A program made the position numbers and the translations under genes. DNA of 64,000 nucleotides from Muraenolepis orangiensis (lineage: Eukaryota; Chordata; Actinopteri; Gadiformes; Muraenolepididae), in the NCBI GenBank assembly GCA_027704905.1, contig CM051006.1, positions 5,449,415-5,513,414 of the forward strand, given 5' to 3'. The notes beneath the pieces were generated by a model. The model did not search any database and had not been told where the DNA came from. It saw only the letters and a program-made list of their open reading frames with translations. Positions 34,066-43,982 of the stretch are shown here, piece by piece; positions within the stretch are counted from its first letter, which is position 1, and each line of letters starts with the position of its first letter.

Positions 34066-36049
34066 TTACACACCAAACATGACCCCTGCAAATTTCCTCA
34101 GCTTCAGTTTGGTGACAGGCTTGGTCATCACATCTGCAACCATTTCGTCTGTGGGACAATAAACCAATGACATCCTTTCCTCCCTTATGGTAGACCTGAT
34201 AAAGTGGTATTTAATATCCACGTGTTTACATCTCTGCCTACACACAGGGTTTTTAGCTAGTGCTATTGTCCCCTGGTTGTCCTCGTTAACAATGGTTTTC
34301 TTGTACACATAGGCATCCATACCCCCCAATAGCTGCTCCAAATGAATACACTCCTGTATAGTTAGAGCTAGACCCATGTACTCAGCCTCGCATGTAGAAA
34401 GTGCTACTGTGGGCTGTTTCTTGGTTTTCCAAGAGACTAGTGAGCTGTCCTTACTCATGCTCACACAATACCCTGTTGGACTGCGTCTATCGCTTGTGTC
34501 TGCAGCCCAGTCTGCGTCACTATATGCCTGTAGGCCTAGTTTCTCGCTGTCCTTTCTAAAACAGAGCTGCTTGTCTGCAGTCCCCCTGAGATAACGCAAC
34601 ACATGTTTAACTGTAACCCAATGCTCATCTGTAGGTTCAGCTAAATGCTGTGATAACTTGCTTACCACAAAACAAAGATCTGGACGTGTACAGGATGTCA
34701 AGTAGATAAGACTGCCGACAGCCTCTCTGTACTTCTTCACATCTGCCATTTTAGGCGTATCTTCAGTGTAGTCTAACTTTTGGTCACATGGTGTTTCTCT
34801 AACCCTACACTCCTGCATGTCAAAACGTTCCAGTATCTTCTCAACATATCTCTCTTGTGACACTTTAACACAGCCGTCAGACTGGCTGAAATCCATGCCC
34901 AGAAAATGCTTTATCCTCCCCAAATCCTTCATCTTAAATTTGGTAGAGAGCATGTTTTTCACTTTCTCTAGACTCTTGGTATTGTTGGCTGTGATGATAA
35001 GATCATCGACCCAAATAGCAATTATCACTTTCCCCTCCGTAGATTCTTTTGAGTAGACGCAGTGGTCTGCCGGGTTCTGGGTGAAATTGTCATCTGTCAA
35101 ACATTTATGCAGCATCTCATTCCAATTTCGCCCTGACTGCTTCAGGCCGTAAATTGACTTCTCTAGCTTACACACTAGCTTTTCTCCCTCCTTTACATAA
35201 CCCTCAGGTTGTTCCATGTAAATGTCTCGATCGATGGGAGCATGCAGATAGGCCGTCTTCACATCCATCTGATGTAAAATCAAATCTTCCTGGGCTGCCT
35301 TTTGCATCAACACTCGTATACTTGTCAGGTTGGCTGTTGGTGAGAACGTCTCCCCATAATCTATCCCCGCCCTCTGACTGTATCCTTTCGCTACAAATCT
35401 AGCCTTGTACTTGTCGTGTCCGTCAATGTCGCCCTTAATTGAGTACACCCATCTTCCTCCCACTGTTTTCCTGCCCTCTGGCAATTTTGTCAGGGTGAAC
35501 GTCTGGTTGTCTTCTAGGGACTTGATCTCCTCATCCATCGCTCTTCCCCACTTTTCTGACTCGGTCGATGTCATGGCCTCTTTAAAGGACAGAGGTACAC
35601 CGCAAACTGCTCTGTAGCAATAATCTACGCTGGTGAGTGTACTATCATCCTCACTATCTTCCTGAGTATAATCCCTCAGGTACCCCGGGGGTTTACGCTC
35701 CCTGCTGGGATATCTCCCACTGCCTGAGGCATGTGGCGCCACCCTAGGGTGCTCCTCACCACCGTCCTCGGGTGCTGACTGTGGACCGTCAGTCTGTACA
35801 TCTGCGCTCCGTACATTAGGCTGTGGGGTCTCTACCCTCTCTTCACAGTCTCCCTCTGGGTCCAGTTCTAGCTTCTGGGTCTGAGTCCCGCTATCACAAG
35901 TTGTCTTGGTGACAAACTTTACCAGTCTGTGCTTCTGCACCTTCCCTTTGTCGGGGTAGTAAACTAGGTAGGCGGGACTGCCCTTGTCATGTCCTACAAA
36001 GCGTCCTTTCTCACATCTTGAGTCCAGTTTTCCCCTGTCCTGCTGGTAC
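34066..36049 (-). CDS. Copia polyprotein, second half: RT and RNase H
   Basis: About 660 codons open from the gypsy junction to a stop at 34066. Order: a linker to integrase with acidic stretch; RT (EIKSLEDNQTFTLTKLPEG, YKARFVAKGYSQ, DVKTAYLHAPIDRDIYMEQP, SIYGLKQSGRNW, IWVDDLI with catalytic DD); YLRGTADKQL; RNase H (YSDADWAADTSDRRSPTGY, LSTCEAEYMG, VNEDNQG); then a HVDIKYHFIR tail. This is the standard copia C-terminal half and looks catalytically complete. It is cut from its N-terminal half by 5.3 kb of gypsy sequence, so it is not expressed as a polyprotein now. Confidence 0.93.
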
Positions 36050-36588
36050 TGTGGTACCCCAAGGGTAGCTTGGGGTCCCACCAGGGCAAAGAGGAGGAGA
36101 CTTACCTTCGGTTGCGTGGTGGGAGGCGTATATCTCCCAAGGGAGATACTTGGAGGGCTTTAGGACCCGGGGGGAAGGCGAACGAGATCCCGGAGTGAAA
36201 CGCACAGCTGACCATAATAAACACCTGATTAAATCAGGTGCTTAAAAAGCGCACAGGTAGAGGGTTGCTAGAGAGAGAGAAGGGGGGCGAGAGGACCGAG
36301 ACCGTGCTGCCGAGAGGTCCCGCCATACGCTGCTATACTGCTATGCTGTTCTGCCGTTCTGTTTCCAGCAGTGACCAAGGAAGAAAGGAGAAGCCGTCGC
36401 ACCCGGGAACTTGGGAAACCGCCAGAGGGTGAGAGGACCGCGGACCCGGCGTGAGACGCCGAAGACAAGCCTTAGTTGTTTTTCATTCCCTCCCTTAAAC
36501 CCCTGAAATTTAAAGAAATAAAAGGACATTTTTTGGTTAACCCTCAAAAACCCGCTGTTTTTTGCCTCCTTGAGCCTGGGCGCTCACA
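36050..36588 (+). promoter_or_regulatory. 5' LTR of the Gmr1-like element
   Basis: 539 bases, TG...CA. AATAAACACC at about 36210 and AAATAAAAGG at about 36517 are candidate polyadenylation signals. An imperfect palindrome GGGGTAGCTTGGGGTCCC-type lies near the left edge (36055-36080). The primer-binding site should begin just after 36588; the TGGTGGATGGATGCGGG at 36591 is the candidate, but I cannot name its tRNA. Confidence 0.93.
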
Positions 36589-36637
36589 TATGGTGGATGG
36601 ATGCGGGCTTTCTGACCCAGCTCACAAACCCGAAGAC

Positions 36638-39600
36638 ATGGATCCGGCGTTAAGAGAGGTGCTGACAACAGTGTTACAGTCACAGCAAACTTTGCAGAGG
36701 GCCATCACAGAGCTTTGTGAGCGCACAATGCAAAGAACCCCGGAAAAGGCGCTGACAAAATTAACGGTAGAAGATGACATTGAATCGTACCTGGAACTCT
36801 TTGAACGTGTTGCCATCAGAGAGCAGTGGCCAAGAGAGGAATGGGCCCACTTATTGACTCCTTTTTTAACGGGGGAGGCCCAACTGGCATGCAGGGACCT
36901 GTCAGCCCGAGAGGCAGCCGATTATACAGAGCTGAAAGGGAGCATCCTAGCACAGTATGGCTACAGCCTACCGACAAAAGCCCTAAGGGTCCACCAATGG
37001 GCCTACGATCCCACGGCTCCAGCTCGGCCCCAGGTCAAAGCACTACACCGTCTGGTCAGGACGTGGCTCACAGAGGGAGACGGACCACTACCGGTGGAAC
37101 GGGTAGTACTAGACAGATGTGTGAGGTCGCTGCCCAGTGAGGCGAAGAAATACGTATCCCAGCAAGGAGCTCCGGATCTGGATCAACTGATTGCGCTGCT
37201 GGAAAACCACCGGGTCACCCAGGAGCTAATGAAGCCGACGGGACGAAACAGCCCGGTGAAACCCGAGAGAACAGGCCATCCTAGGCTGGGTGGAAACTTC
37301 AACCGGAGAATGACGGAGCCCTCAGGGAGCAGATGGGGGCGGCCCCTACCAAGAAGTTCCCTGGAAGAGAGACGCTGTTACGGGTGTGGTAAGGAGGGGC
37401 ATTTTGTGAGAGAGTGCCCGGAAAGAGACGAGTCCATGCCAACAGCCGAGTGTTCCATGGCGTTCTTCCCATGTGGATATCTCAGCAGCGGTTGGATGGA
37501 GGCCTGTGAGTCGGCCCCCCGTTTCCCAGTGAGGATCATGGGCAAGGATACGGAGGCCCTGCTGGACTCGGGGAGTGTCATCACACTGGTCCGCCCTGAC
37601 TTCGTGAGCGAGCAACAAGGCGAGCCAGTGGCAGTAGCATGCATACATGGGGACACAAAAACTTATCCCACAAGCATGGTAAGAATCCAGTCCCCAAAAG
37701 GAACGGTAACAATAAGAGTGGGAGTGGTCCCAGGGTTACCGGTACCAGTGCTAATAGGCAGAGATTGCCCCCTGTTCGCGAGATATTGGGAAGACCCCCA
37801 ACCGGACAGAAGAAAGGGGCCAAAGAAGAGTTCTAAGTGGCGGAAGCCACAGAAAGTGTACCAAGCCTGGGCGGCCCCCTCCGATAACGAATCACCGGTC
37901 AGTCCAGAAGAGGAAGAGCCAAATCCCCCGGTAGGCCGACCTAGAACGAGGCAAACCCCTGCACCCCAACCACAGGAACCAGGGCAACCGTCCGGAAGCG
38001 GAGAGAGGGGCACCGGGGAGCATTTCTCAGAGTTCCTCCAGTTCCAACCGGAGACTCCAGGGGGCGCCACAGAATTCAGCCGTGAGCAGCAGCAGGATCC
38101 AAATTTGGCCCAGGCCTGGAGGAGGGCGGTGCTCGACAATGGGGAACAAGACGAGGTGAGTCAGCACAGGTTTCCATATTTTGCTGTAAAAAATGGACTT
38201 GTGTACAGAAGGTTTAAAAAAGGGGAAGAAGTGATTAATCAGCTACTGGTGCCAAGATCCTATGTCCCTAGGGTACTTTATCTAGCACACTCCCATGTCC
38301 TGGGAGCCCACCTAGGGGCTGAGAAAACCTGTGACAGAGTGACTTCCCGATTCTACTGGCCAGGGGTTAAGAGGGCGATTGAGGACTACTGTCGACACTG
38401 CTCAGAGTGCCAACTCCATAGTCCCAAGGTGACTTTCCACAATCCATTGGTGCCTCTTCCCATAATCGACGTTCCCTTTACACGGATTGGGATGGATATT
38501 GTGGGGCCGCTTCCAAAGTCAAGTAGAGGGCACCGTTACATTCTGGTTATCCTGGATTACGCCACCAGATACCCAGAGGCGGTCCCCTTAAGAGCCGCTA
38601 CGGGTAAGACCATTGCCAGAGAGCTCCTTCTCCTATGTAGTAGGGTGGGCATACCAGAAGAGATATTGACAGATCAGGGGTCCTGCTTCATGTCAAATGT
38701 AATGAAGGCCCTATGCCGTCTTCTGAAAGTGACTCAAGTTCGGACATCCGTCTATCACCCTCAGACCGATGGGTTGGTTGAGCGGTTCAACAAAACACTA
38801 AAGCAAATGCTAAGGAAAATGATAGACACAGACGGAAAAGACTGGGACCTACTACTACCATACCTCCTGTTTGCCATCCGGGAGGTACCCCAGGCATCCA
38901 CAGGTTTTTCACCGTTTGAGTTGCTCTATGGCAGAAGACCAAGGGGCCTGCTGGACCTAGCTAAGGAGGCTTGGGAACAACAGCCCACCCGCCACACCAC
39001 GGTGATAGAACATGTGGAGAAAATGCACCGCAGGATGAGTGAGGTTTGGCCCATGGTAAGAGAAAACATGCAACAAGCCCAGGAGACACAGGCAAGGCTT
39101 TATAACAGGGGGGCCCAAGTGAGGGAGTTCAGTCCAGGGGACAAAGTATTGGTCCTCGTCCCCACGCAAGAATGCAAATTTCTGGCCAGATGGCATGGTC
39201 CATATGAGGTGGTGGAAAGGGTTGGTCAAGTCAATTATAAAGTCAGACAGCTTGGGAGGAGACAGTCCAGCCAAATATACCATGTTAACCTGTTAAAAAG
39301 ATGGCATGAACCCATGCAGATACAGGTACATGCACTGTCTACTTACCAACCCTCACAGGAACCTCCTAAAGTCCCCATGGGAGAGCAACTGTCGCCACAC
39401 CAGGTTCAAGACCTGACCGAGCTGCTGAGCCGGAACCGTGATGTCTTCTCAGACAAACCTGGGAGGACAACCGTAGTGGCCCACGACGTCGTCACGGAAC
39501 CAGGAAAGAAGGTGCGGCTCAAACCATACAGAATACCAGAGGCCAGGAGAGAAGCCATCCGTGAAGAGGTAAAAACCATGCTAGAAATGGGAGTAATCGA

Positions 39601-40930
39601 GGAGTCACAAAGCTCCTGGTGCAGCCCAATCGTAATTGTACCAAAGCCAGATGGGACATTAAGGTTTTGCAATGACTTCAGACAGCTCAATGCAATCTCC
39701 AAGTTTGATGCTTATCCAATGCCCAGAGTAGATGAGCTGCTAGAGAGATTGGGGCCTGCCAGATTCATTAGCACCCTCGACCTTACACGTGGTTATTGGC
39801 AAGTGCCACTCACAGACAGGGCTAAAGAGAAAACTGCCTTTGCAACACCGGATGGTCTCTTCCACTATAAAGTCTTACCATTTGGGGTCCATGGGGCCCC
39901 AGCTACTTTCCAAAGGCTAATGGATAAAGTTCTTAGACCCCACAGGGAATATGCAGCAGCCTATATCGACGATATTGTGGTCCAGAGCACGGATTGGCAG
40001 ACCCATCTACATCGCCTGGAGGCCGTCTTGGGAGCATTACGAGAGGCGGGGCTGACAGCCAAAGCAGCAAAGTGTCATCTGGGCCTGGAGGAGACGGACT
40101 ATCTGGGCTACACGGTAGGAAGAGGCTGTGTGCGACCGCAGTCATCCAAGGTGGAGGCCATCGCCACATGGCCACGGCCAGGCACAAAGCGACAGCTTAG
40201 AACTTTCTTGGGTCTGGTGGGATATTACCGACAGTTCGTACCCAACTTTGCATCCCTAGCAGCTCCACTGTTCGAATTGACCAAGAAAGAAGGGAAGTGC
40301 AGTCTAAAATGGACTGGAGAAGCGGAAGAGGCCTTCCAGAGGCTGAGGGACAACCTCTGCAGGGAGCCGGTCCTGGCTACAGTAAACTTCTCACTTCCCC
40401 TTGTCTTACAGACGGATGCCTCAGAGGTGGGACTGGGCGCGGTGCTGTCTCAGGTAAAGGATGATGTAGAGCAGCCTATCACATACATCAGCCGGAAATT
40501 GCTACAGCATGAAAGAAACTATGCAACAGTGGAGAAGGAATGCCTAGCAATTAAATGGGCGATAGACAAACTGAAGTACTACTTAATTGGTAGGGAATTC
40601 ACACTGGTAACAGACCATGCACCGCTGAAGTGGATGTCACTTAATAAGGAGAAAAATTCCCGAGTAACCCGGTGGTTCTTGGAGCTACAGAACTTCAGAT
40701 TTAAGGTGGAACACAGAGCAGGGAAGCTACATGGGAATGCAGATGCCCTGTCCCGAAGATCAGAATGCCTGTGGTCTGGGCCTGCCAAGGGTGCTCTGAA
40801 GTTGAGGGGAAGGATATGTGGTACCCCAAGGGTAGCTTGGGGTCCCACCAGGGCAAAGAGGAGGAGACTTACCTTCGGTTGCGTGGTGGGAGGCGTATAT
40901 CTCCCAAGGGAGATACTTGGAGGGCTTTAG
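36638..40930 (+). CDS. Gag-pol polyprotein, Gmr1-like gypsy element
   Basis: 1430 codons, no stop or frameshift. An in-frame ATG at 36590 lies in the presumed primer-binding site, so 36638 is preferred (1446 residues if 36590 is used). Domains: gag with a SCAN-like helical region about 64-190 (LLTPFLTGEAQLACRDL, ARPQVKALHRLVRTWL); zinc knuckle CX2CX4HX4C 247-260; protease LLDSGS about 308; integrase HX4H 553-558 and CX2C 588-591, catalytic D620, D679, E715 (D-X35-E); GPY module about 854-886; RT (FCNDFRQLN, LPFGVHGAPATFQ, YIDD 1109-1112); RNase H with D1260, E1299, D1326, D1369. All catalytic residues are present. Integrase precedes RT, reversed from ordinary gypsy. The last 38 codons lie inside the 3' LTR. 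Confidence 0.96.
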   Translation: MDPALREVLTTVLQSQQTLQRAITELCERTMQRTPEKALTKLTVEDDIESYLELFERVAIREQWPREEWAHLLTPFLTGEAQLACRDLSAREAADYTELKGSILAQYGYSLPTKALRVHQWAYDPTAPARPQVKALHRLVRTWLTEGDGPLPVERVVLDRCVRSLPSEAKKYVSQQGAPDLDQLIALLENHRVTQELMKPTGRNSPVKPERTGHPRLGGNFNRRMTEPSGSRWGRPLPRSSLEERRCYGCGKEGHFVRECPERDESMPTAECSMAFFPCGYLSSGWMEACESAPRFPVRIMGKDTEALLDSGSVITLVRPDFVSEQQGEPVAVACIHGDTKTYPTSMVRIQSPKGTVTIRVGVVPGLPVPVLIGRDCPLFARYWEDPQPDRRKGPKKSSKWRKPQKVYQAWAAPSDNESPVSPEEEEPNPPVGRPRTRQTPAPQPQEPGQPSGSGERGTGEHFSEFLQFQPETPGGATEFSREQQQDPNLAQAWRRAVLDNGEQDEVSQHRFPYFAVKNGLVYRRFKKGEEVINQLLVPRSYVPRVLYLAHSHVLGAHLGAEKTCDRVTSRFYWPGVKRAIEDYCRHCSECQLHSPKVTFHNPLVPLPIIDVPFTRIGMDIVGPLPKSSRGHRYILVILDYATRYPEAVPLRAATGKTIARELLLLCSRVGIPEEILTDQGSCFMSNVMKALCRLLKVTQVRTSVYHPQTDGLVERFNKTLKQMLRKMIDTDGKDWDLLLPYLLFAIREVPQASTGFSPFELLYGRRPRGLLDLAKEAWEQQPTRHTTVIEHVEKMHRRMSEVWPMVRENMQQAQETQARLYNRGAQVREFSPGDKVLVLVPTQECKFLARWHGPYEVVERVGQVNYKVRQLGRRQSSQIYHVNLLKRWHEPMQIQVHALSTYQPSQEPPKVPMGEQLSPHQVQDLTELLSRNRDVFSDKPGRTTVVAHDVVTEPGKKVRLKPYRIPEARREAIREEVKTMLEMGVIEESQSSWCSPIVIVPKPDGTLRFCNDFRQLNAISKFDAYPMPRVDELLERLGPARFISTLDLTRGYWQVPLTDRAKEKTAFATPDGLFHYKVLPFGVHGAPATFQRLMDKVLRPHREYAAAYIDDIVVQSTDWQTHLHRLEAVLGALREAGLTAKAAKCHLGLEETDYLGYTVGRGCVRPQSSKVEAIATWPRPGTKRQLRTFLGLVGYYRQFVPNFASLAAPLFELTKKEGKCSLKWTGEAEEAFQRLRDNLCREPVLATVNFSLPLVLQTDASEVGLGAVLSQVKDDVEQPITYISRKLLQHERNYATVEKECLAIKWAIDKLKYYLIGREFTLVTDHAPLKWMSLNKEKNSRVTRWFLELQNFRFKVEHRAGKLHGNADALSRRSECLWSGPAKGALKLRGRICGTPRVAWGPTRAKRRRLTFGCVVGGVYLPREILGGL
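40804..40814 (+). other. Polypurine tract, Gmr1-like element
   Basis: GAGGGGAAGGA two bases upstream of the 3' LTR, primer for plus-strand DNA synthesis. It lies within the gag-pol ORF. Confidence 0.85.
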
Positions 40931-41355
40931 GACCCGGGGGGAAGGCGAACGAGATCCCGGAGTGAAACGCACAGCTGACCATAATAAACACCTGATTAAA
41001 TCAGGTGCTTAAAAAGCGCACAGGTAGAGGGTTGCTAGAGAGAGAGAAGGGGGGCGAGAGGACCGAGACCGTGCTGCCGAGAGGTCCCGCCATACGCTGC
41101 TATACTGCTATGCTGTTCTGCCGTTCTGTTTCCAGCAGTGACCAAGGAAGAAAGGAGAAGCCGTCGCACCCGGGAACTTGGGAAGCCGCCAGAGGGTGAG
41201 AGGACCGCGGACCCGGCGTGAGACGCCGAAGACAAGCCTTAGTTGTTTTTCATTCCCTCCCTTAAACCCCTGAAATTTAAAGAAATAAAAGGACATTTTT
41301 TGGTTAACCCTCAAAAACCCGCTGTTTTTTGCCTCCTTGAGCCTGGGCGCTCACA
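40817..41355 (+). terminator. 3' LTR of the Gmr1-like element
   Basis: Same length as the 5' LTR and matching throughout in my reading except for one base. It supplies the polyadenylation region. The gag-pol stop TAG is at 40928-40930 inside it. Confidence 0.93.
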
Positions 41356-43434
41356 GTACGCATAGCACACTGACCCAAACTTATGCATCCTAGCCAAATT
41401 GCACTTTTTCCCTGTCAGTGCTGAATATGGCGTAGTGCCCGTGTGCTTATTAAAACACCGGTTTCTGGTATGGGCTGCTTCCTGAATGGCATAGTGCCAA
41501 AGGCTCTTAGGTAGATCACTGTCTATGAACATACATCTGGCCATTTCGAAAAGAGTGCGCCCTTCTCTTTCAGCTGTCCCGTTCTGGTGAGGGGAATAAG
41601 GACAAGACGTCTCGTGCCTAATCTTGTTCTTTCTCAGTAGTGTTTGAAACTCCTTACTAGTGAACTCGGTCCCGTTATCTGACCTGATGCATTTTACAGT
41701 CCCATAAGGGGCTACATCTGCCAGATACTTCTCAGTGGCTAGAACTGCATCACTTTTCGCTTTCAGAAAATAAACCAACACTGCCCCTGTACACACATCT
41801 GTGAATGAGTGCATATACTTGAAACCATCTATGGACTCATTATTTACTGGACCAGCCAAATCGGTGTTCACCAACTCGAGTGGTGTCTTCACTTTATCGG
41901 TCGGATCTCTGTTCCTCGTTTGGGTGAACTTTCCCTCTATGCATACTGCACATTCTTTGTCAGGTTTACACTTTGTACCCTTAATATGCATGCCTACGGT
42001 TACATCCTGCAGCTTCAAAACATCCTCATAATTGCAGTGACCCATAATCTCATGCCATGTTTGGATATCATGGCTGACATGACACACATCATCAGCATCA
42101 CACTCGGTTTGCAGATAGAACATCCTCTTACATACATAAATGTCAAACCTAGTACCATCCGGTAGCATTAGCACATCTTTACCTTCGTCAAAGAACACCT
42201 TGGCGCCTTGAGTGGTAGCAGACTTCACGGAGAGGAGATCTTGGGGGTACGATGGGATGTAAAGGGCGTTCTTTAGAGTCACTTTACACCGTCGTCCCTC
42301 GCTGTCTATCAGACATGCCTGTGCCTCTCCCCTGCCTTGTGCCACCCCGAAGGTGCGCTTCCCGTCCGCCAATTCCATGCTGTGTCTCTCCGGCTTGAAG
42401 GTGCCGTCGAAGTTCTTGAATTTGCTCTCGTCGTTGATGATGTGAGACGACGCTCCCGTGTCGACGATCAGTCCTTTTCTCTGGGTCTGTAGCTGTTGTC
42501 TCGGTAGGCTGGTGTCTTCCGTTTGTGCTCTGAGGGTGTAGTCTTCCCCTCCCGCAGCTGCTCGGGCGCCATCTTGTCCACGCCTTGCTTCATCGTTGCC
42601 GCCATCTTGCACGTGGGCGCACCGAGCGCCACCACCGCGGTCTTTCTTCGTGCACGCTTTGTCTGTGTGCCCCTGGCTTTTACAGAAATTACACCAAACT
42701 TTCTTTGTGCATTCGTCTTTTCGGTGGCCCTTCTCTCCGCATCGCCAACACACCAGCCCGTTGTGTTCTCCGTCTCCGTCGCGGATGACTCGCTTGGCGG
42801 GCTTTCTCTTTGGCCCCGCTTGGGCCGTCAGCACCCTCTCGCCCGTCTCGTCTGTGGCTGGGGCTGAATCCTCGAAGTTCCTCAACTTCGCCTTGAACTG
42901 TCCCAACGTCAACTCTGTGTCACCGTGTGTCACCATTAATGTGAACGGCTTGTACTTCTCCGGTAATCCCCGCATGACCATCGCCATCATTAGTCCCTCA
43001 CTCGGTGCTTCGCCAGCGCTCCTGAGTGCCGTAATGATCTGCTCAGCTCGGATAATGTATTCAGTTACAGTCTCGTCATCAGCTTTCTTCAGCGCGGTCA
43101 TTGTTATGTACAAGGTGACAATCCGGGGTGTACCTTTTCCGATGTAGTGTTCCCGTAATACTTTGAGACTTTCTCTGCCATTGTCCTTTGTGTCTCTGAA
43201 TATTAGTCCCAAGCTCGTATTGTCGAGTAGCGGCGCTAACGCACAATAGGCATCTCCATTCCGCTCCTCATCTAGAAGCTTCTGTGCCGCGGTCAGGTCT
43301 CCATTGGGTGCACTAAGGATTGTTTGCTTCAATCCTATTCCGTGCATGCAACACAACATCCTCTCTTCCCAGAGTTCATACTCCTCTGCACTCCCGTTGA
43401 ACATGGGCCATTTGCTCTTGTGCTTATTCGCCAT
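41356..43434 (-). CDS. Copia polyprotein, first half: gag, protease, integrase
   Basis: The ATG (complement of 43432-43434) begins MANKHKSKWPMFNG. Numbering from it: copia-type gag (YELWEERM, MRGLPEKYKPFTLMV); two zinc knuckles CX2CX4HX4C at 229-242 and 248-261; protease VDTGASSH 324-331; integrase HX4H 461-466 and CX2C 495-498; catalytic D525 (NTDLAGP), D586 (RSDNGTEF) and E622 (HQNGTAERE), D-X35-E. About 692 codons run open to the gypsy target site, then read into LTR sequence and stop. Having two zinc knuckles is less common than one in copia gag. Confidence 0.94.
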
Positions 43435-43633
43435 GGCTTGTTTGTAGCTTTCCAGTAGCTCAGCTTAGCTCCTTGTCAGCGTAGCTTTAGCTTCCCGGTT
43501 CTCCCGATGCTAAACTAGCTTCAACACTTGGCTAACTAGCTACTCCTATGCTAACCGTGCTAACATGCGGTGTTAGCAGCCTCGCTATCGCACGTGCGTA
43601 CTCCGTCGAACTTCAGAATAATTCTTCGTGAGA
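43435..43633 (-). other. Copia 5' untranslated leader
   Basis: About 200 bases between the primer-binding site and the gag ATG. It is rich in GCTAGC/TTAGC-type short repeats (43440-43580) that could form structure for packaging (inference). Confidence 0.6.
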
Positions 43634-43647
43634 CTGGGCCCATAACC
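43634..43647 (-). other. Primer-binding site complementary to initiator tRNA-Met anticodon region
   Basis: The + strand here is CTGGGCCCATAACC, the conserved anticodon stem-loop sequence of vertebrate initiator tRNA-Met (CAT anticodon). It abuts the LTR edge at 43648. Priming from an internal half-molecule of initiator tRNA-Met is the mechanism known for Drosophila copia. Confidence 0.85.
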
Positions 43648-43982
43648 TGTTGAGCAAAGTAGACTTATACCTTGTGTCTACTTGCGTAGCGGTAAGGTGA
43701 ATATTCTGAAGAGTTCAAAAGGATCGTACTGTCCAGACAGTTGTCTATGTTTAGCCATCCTACTCGGCTTAATTTATTCGCAGAGGAGAAAACACAGTGA
43801 CTGCTCTCTTTGGAGTCAGTTTGTCAAGAGGCAGATGGAGCTGCTTTGCCCATCTTTATATAACTGCGCAACAGCGCCTCCCCCTGGACAACAGTGGTAG
43901 TCACAGCTACTCACATAAATCAGATACACAGTAACACACATGCAGTCATAATATATACATACTTCTATGTTATATCTTAACA
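43648..43982 (-). promoter_or_regulatory. Copia 5' LTR
   Basis: 335 bases, - strand TGTTAAGATATAAC...GCTCAACA. The left edge is set by the adjoining primer-binding site and the right edge by identity with the 3' LTR start. TATATAA-type box (complement TTATATAA at 43856-43863). Confidence 0.88.

Larger units (their letters stand above)
36050..41355 (+). mobile_element. Ty3/gypsy retrotransposon, Gmr1-like, apparently intact
   Basis: 5306 bases bounded by two 539-bp LTRs (36050-36588, 40817-41355) and a 4-base target duplication GTAC (36046-36049 and 41356-41359). LTRs start TGTGGTACCCC and end GCTCACA. The polypurine tract GAGGGGAAGGA is at 40804-40814. One long gag-pol ORF. Placing integrase upstream of RT is the hallmark of the Gmr1-like group of gypsy elements, known from cod and other deuterostomes. 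The only LTR difference I saw is A at 36418 against G at 41185, so the insertion is recent. Confidence 0.96.
33899..43982 (-). mobile_element. Ty1/copia retrotransposon, split by a gypsy insertion
   Basis: On the - strand: 5' LTR 43648-43982, primer-binding site 43634-43647, leader to 43435, gag-protease-integrase 43434-41356, then a gypsy element (36050-41355), then RT-RNase H 36049-34066, polypurine tract (AAGTGGGAG, complement of 33995-34003) and a partial 3' LTR to about 33899. The domain order protease-integrase-RT-RNase H and the DTG/ASSH, NxTDLAGP and WVDDL motifs are copia-type. Without the gypsy and one copy of the GTAC duplication the two halves are in one frame with no stop. Confidence 0.95.

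Noticed and set aside
36268..36468. Minus-strand 66-codon frame, repeated at 41035-41235
   Set aside because: It lies in both LTRs of the Gmr1-like element and is duplicated only because LTRs are. No domain.
42523..43147. Plus-strand frames of 114-183 codons
   Set aside because: Antisense shadows of the copia gag region, whose - strand frame holds the zinc knuckles.
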